A DNA stretch of 35,231 nucleotides from the NCBI GenBank assembly GCA_029266415.1, contig JAQSWW010000054.1:1-35231 (forward strand), in the 5' to 3' direction. Source of the DNA: Actinomycetospora sp. (GTDB taxonomy: Bacteria > Actinomycetota > Actinomycetes > Mycobacteriales > Pseudonocardiaceae). This document shows, in pieces, positions 1 to 7,215 of the stretch. Positions within the stretch are counted from its first letter, which is position 1, and each line of letters starts with the position of its first letter. Position numbers and translations under genes: made by a program. The notes below the pieces were generated by a model that saw only the letters and a list, made by a program, of their open reading frames with translations, was not told the DNA's origin and ran no database searches.

Positions 1-163
1 GGTTCTGCTCGGTGGCGCACACGTCCACGCCGAGCCGGGCCGCGGCCCGCACGAGGCGGCCCGCGTTCTCGAGCACCGCCGGCCCGTCGGCGATCGCGGG
101 CATGAGCCGTTCCTGCAGGTCGACGACGAGCAGGACCGAGGACTCGACGGAGAGCAGCGGCAC
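1..163 (-). CDS. Isochorismatase-family cysteine hydrolase, N-terminal part
   Basis: The first 54 residues are readable on the minus strand from a GTG at 163; the rest lies outside the window. The segment shows the family's first strand and catalytic Asp/Gln pair (LLVVDLQ, D15 and Q17), the following ERLMPAI loop, and the later strand ending in VCATEQN, the usual TEQ-P turn of nicotinamidase/isochorismatase-like hydrolases. These proteins hydrolyse amides or vinyl ethers with a Cys nucleophile that would lie further on and is not visible. The gene is divergent from the acyl-CoA dehydrogenase gene across 74 bases. The substrate cannot be named from this fragment. Confidence 0.75.
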   Translation of the reverse strand, partial: MPLLSVESSVLLVVDLQERLMPAIADGPAVLENAGRLVRAAARLGVDVCATEQN

Positions 164-237
164 AGGCCGACCGTAGGTGCCCGTGGGCGGTCGGCGCGAG
201 GTTGACGGGGGGTCGCCCGGCCCCGTAGGGCTGGCGG

Positions 238-1509
238 GTGACCACCGCTCCCTCCCGGCCCGGCCCCGCCCTGCCCGGGCGCACCGACCGCGTCGCCGAC
301 TACGTGCAGCGCTTCGCCGCCTTCCTCGACGACGAGGTCGCGCCCCGCGAGGCCGACCTCGCCGCGCGGGACGTCGGCACCCCGGCGAACCCGCGGCTCG
401 ACGAGGCCGGCCGGATGCACCCCGCGGTGTGGGAGGCCCGGCGCGAGGTGCAGCGGCGCTCGGCGGCGGCCGGGCTCTACAACCCGCACGTCGCCGCCCC
501 GCTCGGCGGCGGTGGGTTCGGCCGCGCCGAGATGCAGCACGTCGAGGAGTTCGTGTACCGGCGCTCGGGTCTGGGGCTGGGGCTCGCGGCACTGGCGTGG
601 ACCGAGGGCGCCAACCCCGCCGTCGAGCACTGCTCCGACGCGGCCCGGGCCCGCTGGCTCGAGCCGCTGATGGCCGGCGAGATCACCGCCGCCTTCGCCA
701 ACACCGAGACGGCGGTGGGCACCGACGTGCTGGCGATGGAGACGCGGGCCCGCCGCGACGGGAGCGACTGGGTCCTCGACGGCACCAAGGCCTGGATCAC
801 CAACGCGCACTTCGCCGACGTCGTCCAGCTCGTCGCCGTCACCGAGCCGGGGGCCGGCACCCGCTCGCTGTCGATGTTCCTCGTCGACGCGTCCGCACCC
901 GGTTTCACCCGCGGCCGCGACATCCCGACGATGCTCGACGACGGGCTCACCGGCGAGCTGCACCTCGACGGCGTCCGGGTGCCGGCCGAGGACGTCGTCG
1001 GGGAGGTCGGTGACGGCTTTGCGCTGGCCATGGCGTGGATCAACTGGCGGCGGCTGTGCCGGGGCGGCATGTGCGCGGGCTGGGGGGAGTGGCTGCTCGA
1101 GCGCGCCCTGGAGCGGGCGCAGCGCCGCACCTCGGGCGGTGCGCCGATCGCCGAGCTGCAGTCGGTGCAGCACATGCTCGCCGACATGGACGCCGACGTG
1201 TACACGGCGCGGGCGGCCTCGCTGCAGGCCCAGGCCGAGATCGACGCGCTGCCCGGCGGGGCGTTCGGCATCCCGCTGCACCCCGACGCGCCGCGCCTCA
1301 CGAGCCTCGTGAAGGTCGTCAACGACGAGGCCTTCTTCCGCGTCGCCGACCGCGCGGTCCAGGTGCACGGCGGCACGGGGCTGCGGATCGGCTCGCCGGA
1401 GGAGAAGCTGTTCCGCCTCGCCCGCAACCTCAAGATCCCGGCGGGCACCGTCGAGATCCAGCGCAACGCCATCGCGCGCGGGCTGCTGCGCCGGAGCGCC
1501 TCCCGGTGA
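238..1509 (+). CDS. Acyl-CoA dehydrogenase family protein
   Basis: The 423-residue protein has the full acyl-CoA dehydrogenase fold: helical N-terminus, beta domain (AAFANTETAVGTD then DGTKAWITNA, the FAD/substrate region) and C-terminal helical domain with VQVHGGTGLR, which contacts FAD across the dimer. Family members oxidise acyl-CoA thioesters at C2-C3 and pass electrons to ETF. The catalytic Glu is not where expected. The MCAD-type EGT motif reads AGT (A402), and the IVD/LCAD helix-G position (ERL in IVD) reads WRRL (R271/R272). The base may sit elsewhere or the reaction may not be ordinary dehydrogenation. The usual TEP motif reads TET. The gene overlaps the next one by 4 bases (GTGA), so the three genes 238-3367 form one operon. 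The GTG start at 238 has only a weak ribosome binding site. Confidence 0.88.
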   Translation: MTTAPSRPGPALPGRTDRVADYVQRFAAFLDDEVAPREADLAARDVGTPANPRLDEAGRMHPAVWEARREVQRRSAAAGLYNPHVAAPLGGGGFGRAEMQHVEEFVYRRSGLGLGLAALAWTEGANPAVEHCSDAARARWLEPLMAGEITAAFANTETAVGTDVLAMETRARRDGSDWVLDGTKAWITNAHFADVVQLVAVTEPGAGTRSLSMFLVDASAPGFTRGRDIPTMLDDGLTGELHLDGVRVPAEDVVGEVGDGFALAMAWINWRRLCRGGMCAGWGEWLLERALERAQRRTSGGAPIAELQSVQHMLADMDADVYTARAASLQAQAEIDALPGGAFGIPLHPDAPRLTSLVKVVNDEAFFRVADRAVQVHGGTGLRIGSPEEKLFRLARNLKIPAGTVEIQRNAIARGLLRRSASR

Positions 1510-2024
1510 GCCTCGCCGCGGTCACCGGGCGCTTCCAGCCCGTCCACGCCCAGCACCTGGAGCTCTTCGCGCTCGCTCTCGCCGCGCACGACCACCTCGT
1601 CGTGGCCGTCACGAACCCCGACACCGGCGCCCGGCACACGGCCACCACCTCGGCCCACCGCCACACCGACGAGGCCAACCCGTTCACCTTCTACGAACGC
1701 GCGCGGCTGCTCGAGGCGGCTCTCACCGGCGCGGGGCTGGCCGACCGGGCCACCGTCGTCCCGTTCGACCTCACCCGCCCGCACCTGTGGCCGGAGTACG
1801 TGCCCCGCTCGGCCGTGCAGTACGTGCGGGCCTACTCGCCGTGGGAGGAGGAGAAGGCGGGACGGCTCGAGGCCGGCGGCTACGCCGTGGTCGTGCTCGA
1901 CGGCGAACCCGCCACGAAGCTGGACGCGTCCGCCATCCGGGCCCGGTTCGCCGACGGAACGTGGACCGGGCACGTGCCGCCGGCGACGGTGCCGGTGCTG
2001 ACCGACCTCCTCGCCGCACGATGA
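1506..2024 (+). CDS. NadM-like nucleotidyltransferase (cytidylyltransferase fold)
   Basis: The 172-residue protein starts with GTG inside the stop of the dehydrogenase gene. Its N-terminus, AAVTGRFQPVH, matches the GRFQP-h-x-x-H start of archaeal-type NMN adenylyltransferases. The C-terminal LDASAIRARFADG resembles their ISxTxIR phosphate-binding motif. Such enzymes transfer a nucleotidyl group from an NTP to a phosphate-bearing acceptor. The signature (H/T)xGH reads HAQH here (H14, H17), so the conserved Gly is a Gln. That, plus the coupling to an acyl-CoA dehydrogenase and a phosphoglycerate-mutase-like enzyme, argues against simple housekeeping NAD synthesis. The acceptor is unknown. Confidence 0.78.
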   Translation: MSLAAVTGRFQPVHAQHLELFALALAAHDHLVVAVTNPDTGARHTATTSAHRHTDEANPFTFYERARLLEAALTGAGLADRATVVPFDLTRPHLWPEYVPRSAVQYVRAYSPWEEEKAGRLEAGGYAVVVLDGEPATKLDASAIRARFADGTWTGHVPPATVPVLTDLLAAR

Positions 2025-3367
2025 GGCCCCCCGGCCACGGCGAGACGCAGCCCCGGCTCGACGACGACCGCCTCCCGGCGGTGCTCGTCGTCCTTGACGG
2101 CCTGGGCGACCGGCCGATCCCCGAGCTCGGCCACCGGACACCGTCCGAGGCGGCGCACACCCCGGTGCTCGACGCCCTCGCCGCCCGCGGGGCCTCCGGC
2201 TGGCACCTGCCGTTCGGCTGGGGCCGCGCGGCCTCCTCCGAGCTCGCGCACTGGGCACTGTTCGGCTACGCCGACGTGCCCTTCCCCGGCCGCGCGGTGC
2301 TCGAGGCGCTCGGGGCGGGCGTCGACGTGCCGCCCGGCGTGGCGGTCACCCACGCGGCGCTGCGGACGTCGTCGGCCGACGCCGAGGGCCGCGTGTGGAT
2401 CACGGGCCGGACGGGGCGGGAGGACGCCGACGAGGCCGCGGTCCTGCTCGAGGTCGTGGGCGCCCTCGCCGCGGCGCACGGTCACCGGCTCGTGCCGCTC
2501 GGCGGACGCGGCGAGGCGGTGCTGGTCCTGCCGGGCTGCGCCGCCGGCGCGGTCACCGACTCCGACCCCTTCTTCGAGGACCGCCACCCCTGGCTGCGGG
2601 TGCTCCCGTGCGCGGAGGCGCCGGAGGCCGCGCCGACGGCCGAGACGCTCACGGCGCTGCTGCGCGAGGCCCGGGCGGCGCTGGTGGCGCACCCGGTGAA
2701 CGACGACCGTCGCCGCCGGGGCCTCCCGGCGCTCGACGTCCTGACGACGAAGTGGTCGGGCGCGCTCGGGGCCGTTCCGCGGTTCGCCGAGCACGTGGGC
2801 ACCGACGGGGCGGCCGTCACGAGCACCCGGCTGTACCGGGGGCTCGCGGCCCTGCTCGGGATGCGGGCGCACCACCTCGCGCCCGACCCCGACCACGGTG
2901 CCGACCTGGCGGCGCGCCTGGCCGCGGCGCGCGGCCTGCTGACCGAGGGCGCCGCCGTCGTGCACGTGCACACCAAGGCCACGGACGACGCCGGCCACAC
3001 GAAGGACCCGCGGGCGAAGCTCGCGGTGCTGGAGGCCGCCGACCCGGGACTCGCCGGGCTCCTCGCCCTCGCGGAGCACGCCGTCGTCGCTGTGACGGGC
3101 GACCACGCCACGCCCTCGACCGGCGGGGTGCTGCACACCGGCGACCCGACCCCGCTCGTCGTCGCCGGGCCGACCGTGCGCCCGGACGGTGTCACGTCCT
3201 TCGGCGAGGCGCCCGCCCACGCCGGCTGGTACGGCGCGGTGACCGCACGCGACCTCCTCCCGCTGCTGCTCGGGCACGCGCACCGGGCGGCGTTCCTGGG
3301 TCACCGCCCGACCCCGCGGCGCACGGCGGCCCTCCCGGACGCGCCGGAGCCGATGATCGAGCCCTGA
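2021..3367 (+). CDS. Archaeal-type (ApgM-like) phosphoglycerate mutase / alkaline-phosphatase superfamily metalloenzyme
   Basis: The 448-residue protein begins at an ATG overlapping the previous stop (ATGA). It carries the alkaline-phosphatase-superfamily metal and nucleophile motifs in ApgM order: VVLDGLGDRP (D26), the TPSEAAHTPVLD segment, a Ser-containing ASSELAHWALFGY (S72 or S73 as nucleophile, matching the SD-AHLALLGY of ApgM), GRAVLEALGAGV, HTKATDDAGHTKD (D322/D323, H326) and VTGDHATPS (D361, H362), then a His in GGVLHTGD. Family members are two-metal cofactor-independent phosphoglycerate mutases or act on other phospho- or phosphono-carboxylates. The nucleophile is followed by Glu rather than the usual Asp. 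Its partners suggest a specialised phospho-intermediate rather than glycolysis. Confidence 0.8.
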   Translation: MRPPGHGETQPRLDDDRLPAVLVVLDGLGDRPIPELGHRTPSEAAHTPVLDALAARGASGWHLPFGWGRAASSELAHWALFGYADVPFPGRAVLEALGAGVDVPPGVAVTHAALRTSSADAEGRVWITGRTGREDADEAAVLLEVVGALAAAHGHRLVPLGGRGEAVLVLPGCAAGAVTDSDPFFEDRHPWLRVLPCAEAPEAAPTAETLTALLREARAALVAHPVNDDRRRRGLPALDVLTTKWSGALGAVPRFAEHVGTDGAAVTSTRLYRGLAALLGMRAHHLAPDPDHGADLAARLAAARGLLTEGAAVVHVHTKATDDAGHTKDPRAKLAVLEAADPGLAGLLALAEHAVVAVTGDHATPSTGGVLHTGDPTPLVVAGPTVRPDGVTSFGEAPAHAGWYGAVTARDLLPLLLGHAHRAAFLGHRPTPRRTAALPDAPEPMIEP

Positions 3368-3455
3368 TCCTCGGGGCGGATCCGGAGCACCGTCATCGTG
3401 CGCCGTCTGGTGCAGCGCGGTGGGCTGTCGGGCCGGTCGGCGGGTATCCGCACCC

Positions 3456-4025
3456 ATGGCCAAGGGCGCGAAGGACTACGAGAAGGACTACACCCATCCG
3501 GAGCTGCGGGAACGGCTCAAGGAGGAGATCAAGCAGTCCGACAAGGGCGGGGCGCCGGGCAAGTGGTCGGCGCGCAAGAGCCAGCTGCTCACCCAGGAGT
3601 ACGAGAAGCAGGGCGGCGGCTACGAGCACCCCAACCAGCCGACCGAGGACCAGCGCAGCCTGGAGCAGTGGACCGACGAGCAGTGGCAGACCGCCGACGG
3701 CTCGACCGAGGCCCGCGGGGACGGCGAGACCGACCGCTACCTGCCGAAGAAGGCGTGGGAGCAGATGTCGGACGAGGAGAAGGAGGAGACCCGGAAGCGG
3801 AAGCGGGAGGCCTCGAAGGAGGGGCGGGGCGACGTCCCCAACACCGGCGCGGCGAGGACCGCGCGCAAGGTCGCGGAGCTCGACGAGATGAAGGCCGACG
3901 AGGCGAAGAAGGCCGCTCGCGCCATGGACCCCGCCACCGCCCAGCAGGCCCTCGAGCACGAGCGGGAGCACCGCGACCGCACGACCGTCGAGCAGCCGCT
4001 GGAGAAGGCCGCGCAGCAGGACTGA
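3456..4025 (+). CDS. DUF5872 domain protein, hydrophilic
   Basis: The predicted protein has 189 residues, no signal peptide and no membrane segment, and is strongly charged (Lys/Glu/Arg/Gln-rich). The central part matches the DUF5872 pattern: GKWSARKSQLLTQEYEKQGG, then KSL/RSLEQWT-EQW, a T-RYLPKKAWE block, and a Ser-x-x-Glu-Lys helix. The C-terminal 60 residues are probably helical (ELDEMKADEAKKAARAMDPA). The biochemical function of this family is unknown to me. The ATG at 3456 is chosen because the DUF motif lies just after it and the upstream codons read as non-coding. The gene is convergent with the Fae-like gene, 12 bases apart. Confidence 0.8.
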   Translation: MAKGAKDYEKDYTHPELRERLKEEIKQSDKGGAPGKWSARKSQLLTQEYEKQGGGYEHPNQPTEDQRSLEQWTDEQWQTADGSTEARGDGETDRYLPKKAWEQMSDEEKEETRKRKREASKEGRGDVPNTGAARTARKVAELDEMKADEAKKAARAMDPATAQQALEHEREHRDRTTVEQPLEKAAQQD

Positions 4026-4037
4026 CGCGCGGCCCGC

Positions 4038-4568
4038 CTACCCCTCGGCGTCGAAGAACGGGTGGGTGGCGGTGTCGCGGCGGGCGACGAGGTCCTGGAC
4101 CTCGGTCTCCGCGCGGCCGGTCACGGCCTCCCGCACCGCCCGGCCCGTCGCCTCCCGCGCGGCCGCGCACACCGCCTGGCCGTCGCCCGCGTCCTCGCCC
4201 AGCCACAGCGACACGAGGACCAGCGTCTCCTGGTCGGCCCGCACCAGGCCCTCCGCGACCGCGTCGAGGACGCCCCGCGCGATGCCGACCTGACAGGCGC
4301 CGAACACGAGGCCCTCGTGCGCCGCCGAGGCGATCGGCATCTTGTTGAGCATGATCGTCGGGGGCTGCAGGGTCTCATACGACGGCTGGTCCGGACCGAG
4401 ACTGACAACGATCGGCGCGAAGCCCGCCGTCGGCGCGGCGAACGCCGAGGTCACCGACGCGGCGGTCGGCGTCCCCCGGGCGGCGAGGACGACGTTGACG
4501 TGCACCCCGTCCGGCGGGGTGCCGCCCCAGCCCTGGCTGACACGGCCGTCGAGCGCGCGAGCGTCCAC
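4038..4568 (-). CDS. Formaldehyde-activating enzyme (Fae) family protein
   Basis: Aligned by eye, the 176-residue protein matches Fae along its length: GVHVNVVLAARGTP (Fae: VAHIDLIIG-P), GFAPIVVSLGP, the PPTIMLNKMPIASA block (Fae: PNTLMFNKVTIND), VFGACQVGIARGVLDAVAEG (Fae: FGPAQ-GVA-AV-DAVAEG) and the C-terminal TATHPFF (Fae: SATHPF). Fae condenses formaldehyde with tetrahydromethanopterin in methylotrophs and archaea. The likely catalytic His is kept (H23), while the Asp two residues later is Asn (N25). The GTG start at 4568 is favoured by GGGAGGAG about 5 bases upstream. It lies 19 bases behind the ADH gene, probably in one transcript. Tetrahydromethanopterin is not expected in most actinobacteria, so the acceptor may differ. 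Confidence 0.85.
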   Translation of the reverse strand: MDARALDGRVSQGWGGTPPDGVHVNVVLAARGTPTAASVTSAFAAPTAGFAPIVVSLGPDQPSYETLQPPTIMLNKMPIASAAHEGLVFGACQVGIARGVLDAVAEGLVRADQETLVLVSLWLGEDAGDGQAVCAAAREATGRAVREAVTGRAETEVQDLVARRDTATHPFFDAEG

Positions 4569-4587
4569 GGTGCTCCTCCCGGGTCGA

Positions 4588-5697
4588 TCAGTCGGTGCCC
4601 ACCAGGACGACACCCCGGCGCAGGCGGCCGGCCCCGAGGTCGTCGAAGGCGTCGTCGAGCTGGTCGAGCGTGTACGTGCGGGTGATGAGCCGATCGATCG
4701 GCAGGCGGTCGGCGGCGTAGAGGGCGAGCAGGTTCGGGATGTCGGTGGTGGGGCGGCTGGAGCCGTAGAGGCTCCCGGTCAGGTACTTCTCCTCGCGGAC
4801 GAAGCGGGCCGCCGGCACCCGGGCCGACGCCGTGGGCGCGGGCACGCCCACGCAGACGATGGTGCCGCCCGGCACGGTGGCGTCGAAAGCCTGGTCCAGC
4901 AGCCCCTCCTGGCCGACCGCGTCGATCGTGACGTCCGCGCCGTGTCCGCCGGTCAGCGACCGCAGGAGACCGGCCACGTCGTCGTCGGGCGCGACGGTGT
5001 GGGTGGCGCCGAAGGTGCGGGCCCCGTCGCGCTTGGCGGGGTGAGGCTCGCACACGACGATCTGCCGCGCGCCGGAGAGCCGCGCGGCCATGACGGCGCT
5101 GAGCCCGACGCCGCCGGCCCCGTAGACGAGCACGGTGTCCCCCGGGGCGACGCGCGCGCGGTTCACCACCGCGCCGTAGCCGGTGAGCACGCCGCAGCCG
5201 GCGAGCGCGGCGACGGCGAACGGGACGTCCGCGGGGATGGGGACGGCGCTCACGGCCGGCACGACGCTGTACTCGGCGAAGGTCGACAGGAACGAGTAGT
5301 GGTGCACGTCCCGGTCGCCGTCGTGCCACCGCACGCTCCCGTCGAGCAGGGTCCCGGCCAGCAGGGCCGGAGCGGTCCCGGTGCAGAGCACGGGCCGCCC
5401 CGCCAGGCAGTGGCGGCACCGTCCGCACTGGGGCAGCCACGACAGCGCCACGTGGTCCCCCGGCGCGACGTGGGTGACCCTCGATCCCACCGCGGCGACG
5501 ACCCCGGCGCCCTCGTGCCCGAGCACCGCGGGCAGGGGGGACGGGATGCGGCCGGACCGCGTGTGGGCGTCGCTGGCGCACACCCCCGTCGCCGCGATGC
5601 GGACCAGGACCTCGTCCTCGCGGGGGTCGTCCAACGTCAGCTCGGTGACCTTCATCGGCGCCGCGTGCTCGTGGAGCACCGCTGCTCGTACCTGCAC
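4588..5697 (-). CDS. Zinc-dependent alcohol dehydrogenase, class III / NDMA-type
   Basis: This 369-residue medium-chain dehydrogenase has catalytic zinc ligands C40 and H60-E61 (GHEGAG), the four structural-zinc Cys C90, C93, C96 and C104 in QCGRCRHC-x7-C, and a Rossmann motif GAGGVG. The STFAEYSVVP segment and overall pattern are close to class III enzymes and the actinobacterial NDMA-dependent alcohol dehydrogenases, which keep NAD tightly bound and oxidise methanol or other alcohols, or formaldehyde adducts. The GTG start at 5697 follows a GAGGAGGG ribosome site. The Fae-like gene follows 19 bases downstream, pointing to alcohol or formaldehyde oxidation. The exact substrate and the mycothiol-adduct option cannot be separated from sequence alone. 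Confidence 0.85.
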   Translation of the reverse strand: MQVRAAVLHEHAAPMKVTELTLDDPREDEVLVRIAATGVCASDAHTRSGRIPSPLPAVLGHEGAGVVAAVGSRVTHVAPGDHVALSWLPQCGRCRHCLAGRPVLCTGTAPALLAGTLLDGSVRWHDGDRDVHHYSFLSTFAEYSVVPAVSAVPIPADVPFAVAALAGCGVLTGYGAVVNRARVAPGDTVLVYGAGGVGLSAVMAARLSGARQIVVCEPHPAKRDGARTFGATHTVAPDDDVAGLLRSLTGGHGADVTIDAVGQEGLLDQAFDATVPGGTIVCVGVPAPTASARVPAARFVREEKYLTGSLYGSSRPTTDIPNLLALYAADRLPIDRLITRTYTLDQLDDAFDDLGAGRLRRGVVLVGTD

Positions 5698-5870
5698 GGC
5701 ACTGCCCTCCTCGCCGCGCGCGTCGCGCGGCCCGAACGGAGTCGTCGCCCGGGCCGGCGGGGCGCGGAGGAACGCGCAGACGGTCAGTGCGACCGGGTCG
5801 CGGCCCCGTGGTCGACCGCCTCTTCTCGGTCCCCGGTACGCGCTCTCCCGCAAACCCCCGTCAGCGCAGG

Positions 5871-6761
5871 TCAGGACGCGCGGGCCACCGTCGCCGCGCC
5901 GAACTCCTCGACGATCCGCGAGAACCCGTCCGCGCCGTGACCCCGGTCGATCGCCCGCTGCGCGAGCCGCCGGACCAGGTCGGGCAGCGCCGGGTCGACG
6001 CCCCGGGCCCGGCTGGTGGCGACGATGTGCCCGAGCGCGGCCGCGTCCATCACGAGGTTGTCCTCGTGGCCGGGGTACCGGGCCGCGTCGACGTCCGCGG
6101 CCAGCCCGCGGAAGGCCTCGGGCAGGATGGCGACGACCTGCTCGGCGTAGGGCGCGAACTCGGCACCGGTGATGCCGTCGGTGCCCAGGAGCGCGGTGGC
6201 GTGCAGGAACGAGGCCAGGCCGGCGAAGAAGACGTCGAGCATGCCGAGGTCGAACAGGGCGGCGCGGCCCGGGTCGGCGCCCAGGAGGTCGGTGCGCCCG
6301 AACGCCTCGAGCGTGGCGCGGTGGCGCGCGTGCACCGCCGTCGCCCCGCTGTAGAGGACCAGCGCGTCGGGCGTCCCCACCAGCGGCGTCGGCACCATGA
6401 TCGTGCCGGACAGGACCTGCGCGCCGCGGGCGGTCAGCCGCGCCGCCGTGGCCCGGGCCTGCTCGGGGGTGCCGGAGGTCAGGTCGACCAGCGCCGCGCC
6501 GGCCAGCGCGTCGCCGAGCGGGTCCAGGACGGTCGCGACGGCGGCGTCGTCGAGCAGGCAGACGACGGTCAGCGGGCTCGCGGCCACGGCCGCCGCGGGG
6601 TCGGGGGCCACGCGGGCGCCTTCGGGCACGAGGGCCTCGGCGCGGGCGGCGGTGCGGTTCCAGATGGTGACGGGGTGGCCGGCCCGCAGCAGGGCGCGGG
6701 CGAGGGCGGTGCCCATCCCGCCGAGGCCCAGGACGGTGACCGGTTCGTTCTCGATGTCCAT
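5871..6761 (-). CDS. NAD(P)-dependent oxidoreductase, imine-reductase-like (6PGDH-type N-domain)
   Basis: The 296-residue protein opens with a Rossmann GLGGMG (residues 12-17) and WNRT (34-37), where Arg/Thr after strand 2 suggests NADPH. It continues through the beta-hydroxyacid-dehydrogenase/IRED pattern LVDLTSGTPEQA, a GTIMVPTPLVGTP loop and LYSG. The ALFDLGML helix places an Asp (D171) at the position used as proton donor in one group of imine reductases. Such enzymes reduce C=N or C=O bonds; the native substrate is usually unknown. The gene is divergent from a MerR regulator and starts at or within a base of the start site predicted from the MerR-type promoter, so the transcript may be leaderless. 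No ribosome binding site is visible. Confidence 0.83.
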   Translation of the reverse strand: MDIENEPVTVLGLGGMGTALARALLRAGHPVTIWNRTAARAEALVPEGARVAPDPAAAVAASPLTVVCLLDDAAVATVLDPLGDALAGAALVDLTSGTPEQARATAARLTARGAQVLSGTIMVPTPLVGTPDALVLYSGATAVHARHRATLEAFGRTDLLGADPGRAALFDLGMLDVFFAGLASFLHATALLGTDGITGAEFAPYAEQVVAILPEAFRGLAADVDAARYPGHEDNLVMDAAALGHIVATSRARGVDPALPDLVRRLAQRAIDRGHGADGFSRIVEEFGAATVARAS

Positions 6762-6768
6762 GACGGGG

Positions 6769-6800
6769 ACGCTAAAGTCTCACACCGGTGTGAAGGTCAA
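6769..6800 (-). promoter_or_regulatory. MerR-type promoter/operator for the imine-reductase-like gene
   Basis: Read on the minus strand there is a -35 TTGACC (6800-6795), a 20-base spacer and a -10 TAGCGT (6774-6769). A perfect 14-bp palindrome, TCACACCGGTGTGA (6780-6793), sits between the two elements. The overlong spacer with a dyad between the hexamers is the hallmark of MerR-activated promoters. The site lies between the divergent MerR gene and its presumed target. The +1 predicted from the -10 falls at about 6762, next to the ATG at 6761. Confidence 0.8.
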
Positions 6801-6818
6801 GCCCCGGAGGGCGGACGC

Positions 6819-7196
6819 GTGCGGATCGGCGAGCTGGCCCGTCGTGCGGGGGTGGCGCCCCGCCTGCTGCGCTACTACGAGGAGCAGGGCCTGCTGAGCC
6901 CGCAGCGCACCGCCGCGGGCTACCGCGAGTACGTCGAGGCGGACCTCGACGTCGTCCACCACGTCCGAACGCTCCTCGCGGCCGGGCTCTCGACGGCCAC
7001 CATCGCCGACCTGCTGCCCTGCATGGGCGCCGACGGCCCGCGGCTCGTCGCGAGCTGCCCGGAGCTGCTCGACGACCTGCACCGCGAACGCGACCGGCTG
7101 ACCGCGATGATCGACGAGCTCGCCGCCGCCCGCGAGGGGCTCGACGCCGTCATCGCCGGCGCGGTGCCGACGGACGCGGGGTACGCGACCTGCTGA
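6819..7196 (+). CDS. MerR-family transcriptional regulator
   Basis: The protein has 125 residues: an N-terminal MerR winged helix (VRIGELARRAGVAPRLLRYYEEQGLL, then AAGYREY) and a dimerisation helix near the C-terminus. Cys residues lie in the effector half (LLPCMG, ASCPELL and the final TC), so thiol-based sensing is possible but not shown. The GTG start at 6819 has GGAGGG 6 bases upstream. It faces away from the imine-reductase-like gene, and a perfect MerR-type operator lies in the 57-bp gap, so it most likely activates that gene. It is convergent with the holin-like gene, 19 bases away. Confidence 0.9.
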   Translation: MRIGELARRAGVAPRLLRYYEEQGLLSPQRTAAGYREYVEADLDVVHHVRTLLAAGLSTATIADLLPCMGADGPRLVASCPELLDDLHRERDRLTAMIDELAAAREGLDAVIAGAVPTDAGYATC

Positions 7197-7215
7197 GCAC
7201 CGCGTCCCCTGTCGG

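Noticed and set aside
477-2258. Long open frame on the minus strand opposite the acyl-CoA dehydrogenase and transferase genes
   Set aside because: It is antisense to well-supported genes, its translation is Arg/Gly/Ala-rich without family motifs, and very GC-rich DNA has few chance stops.
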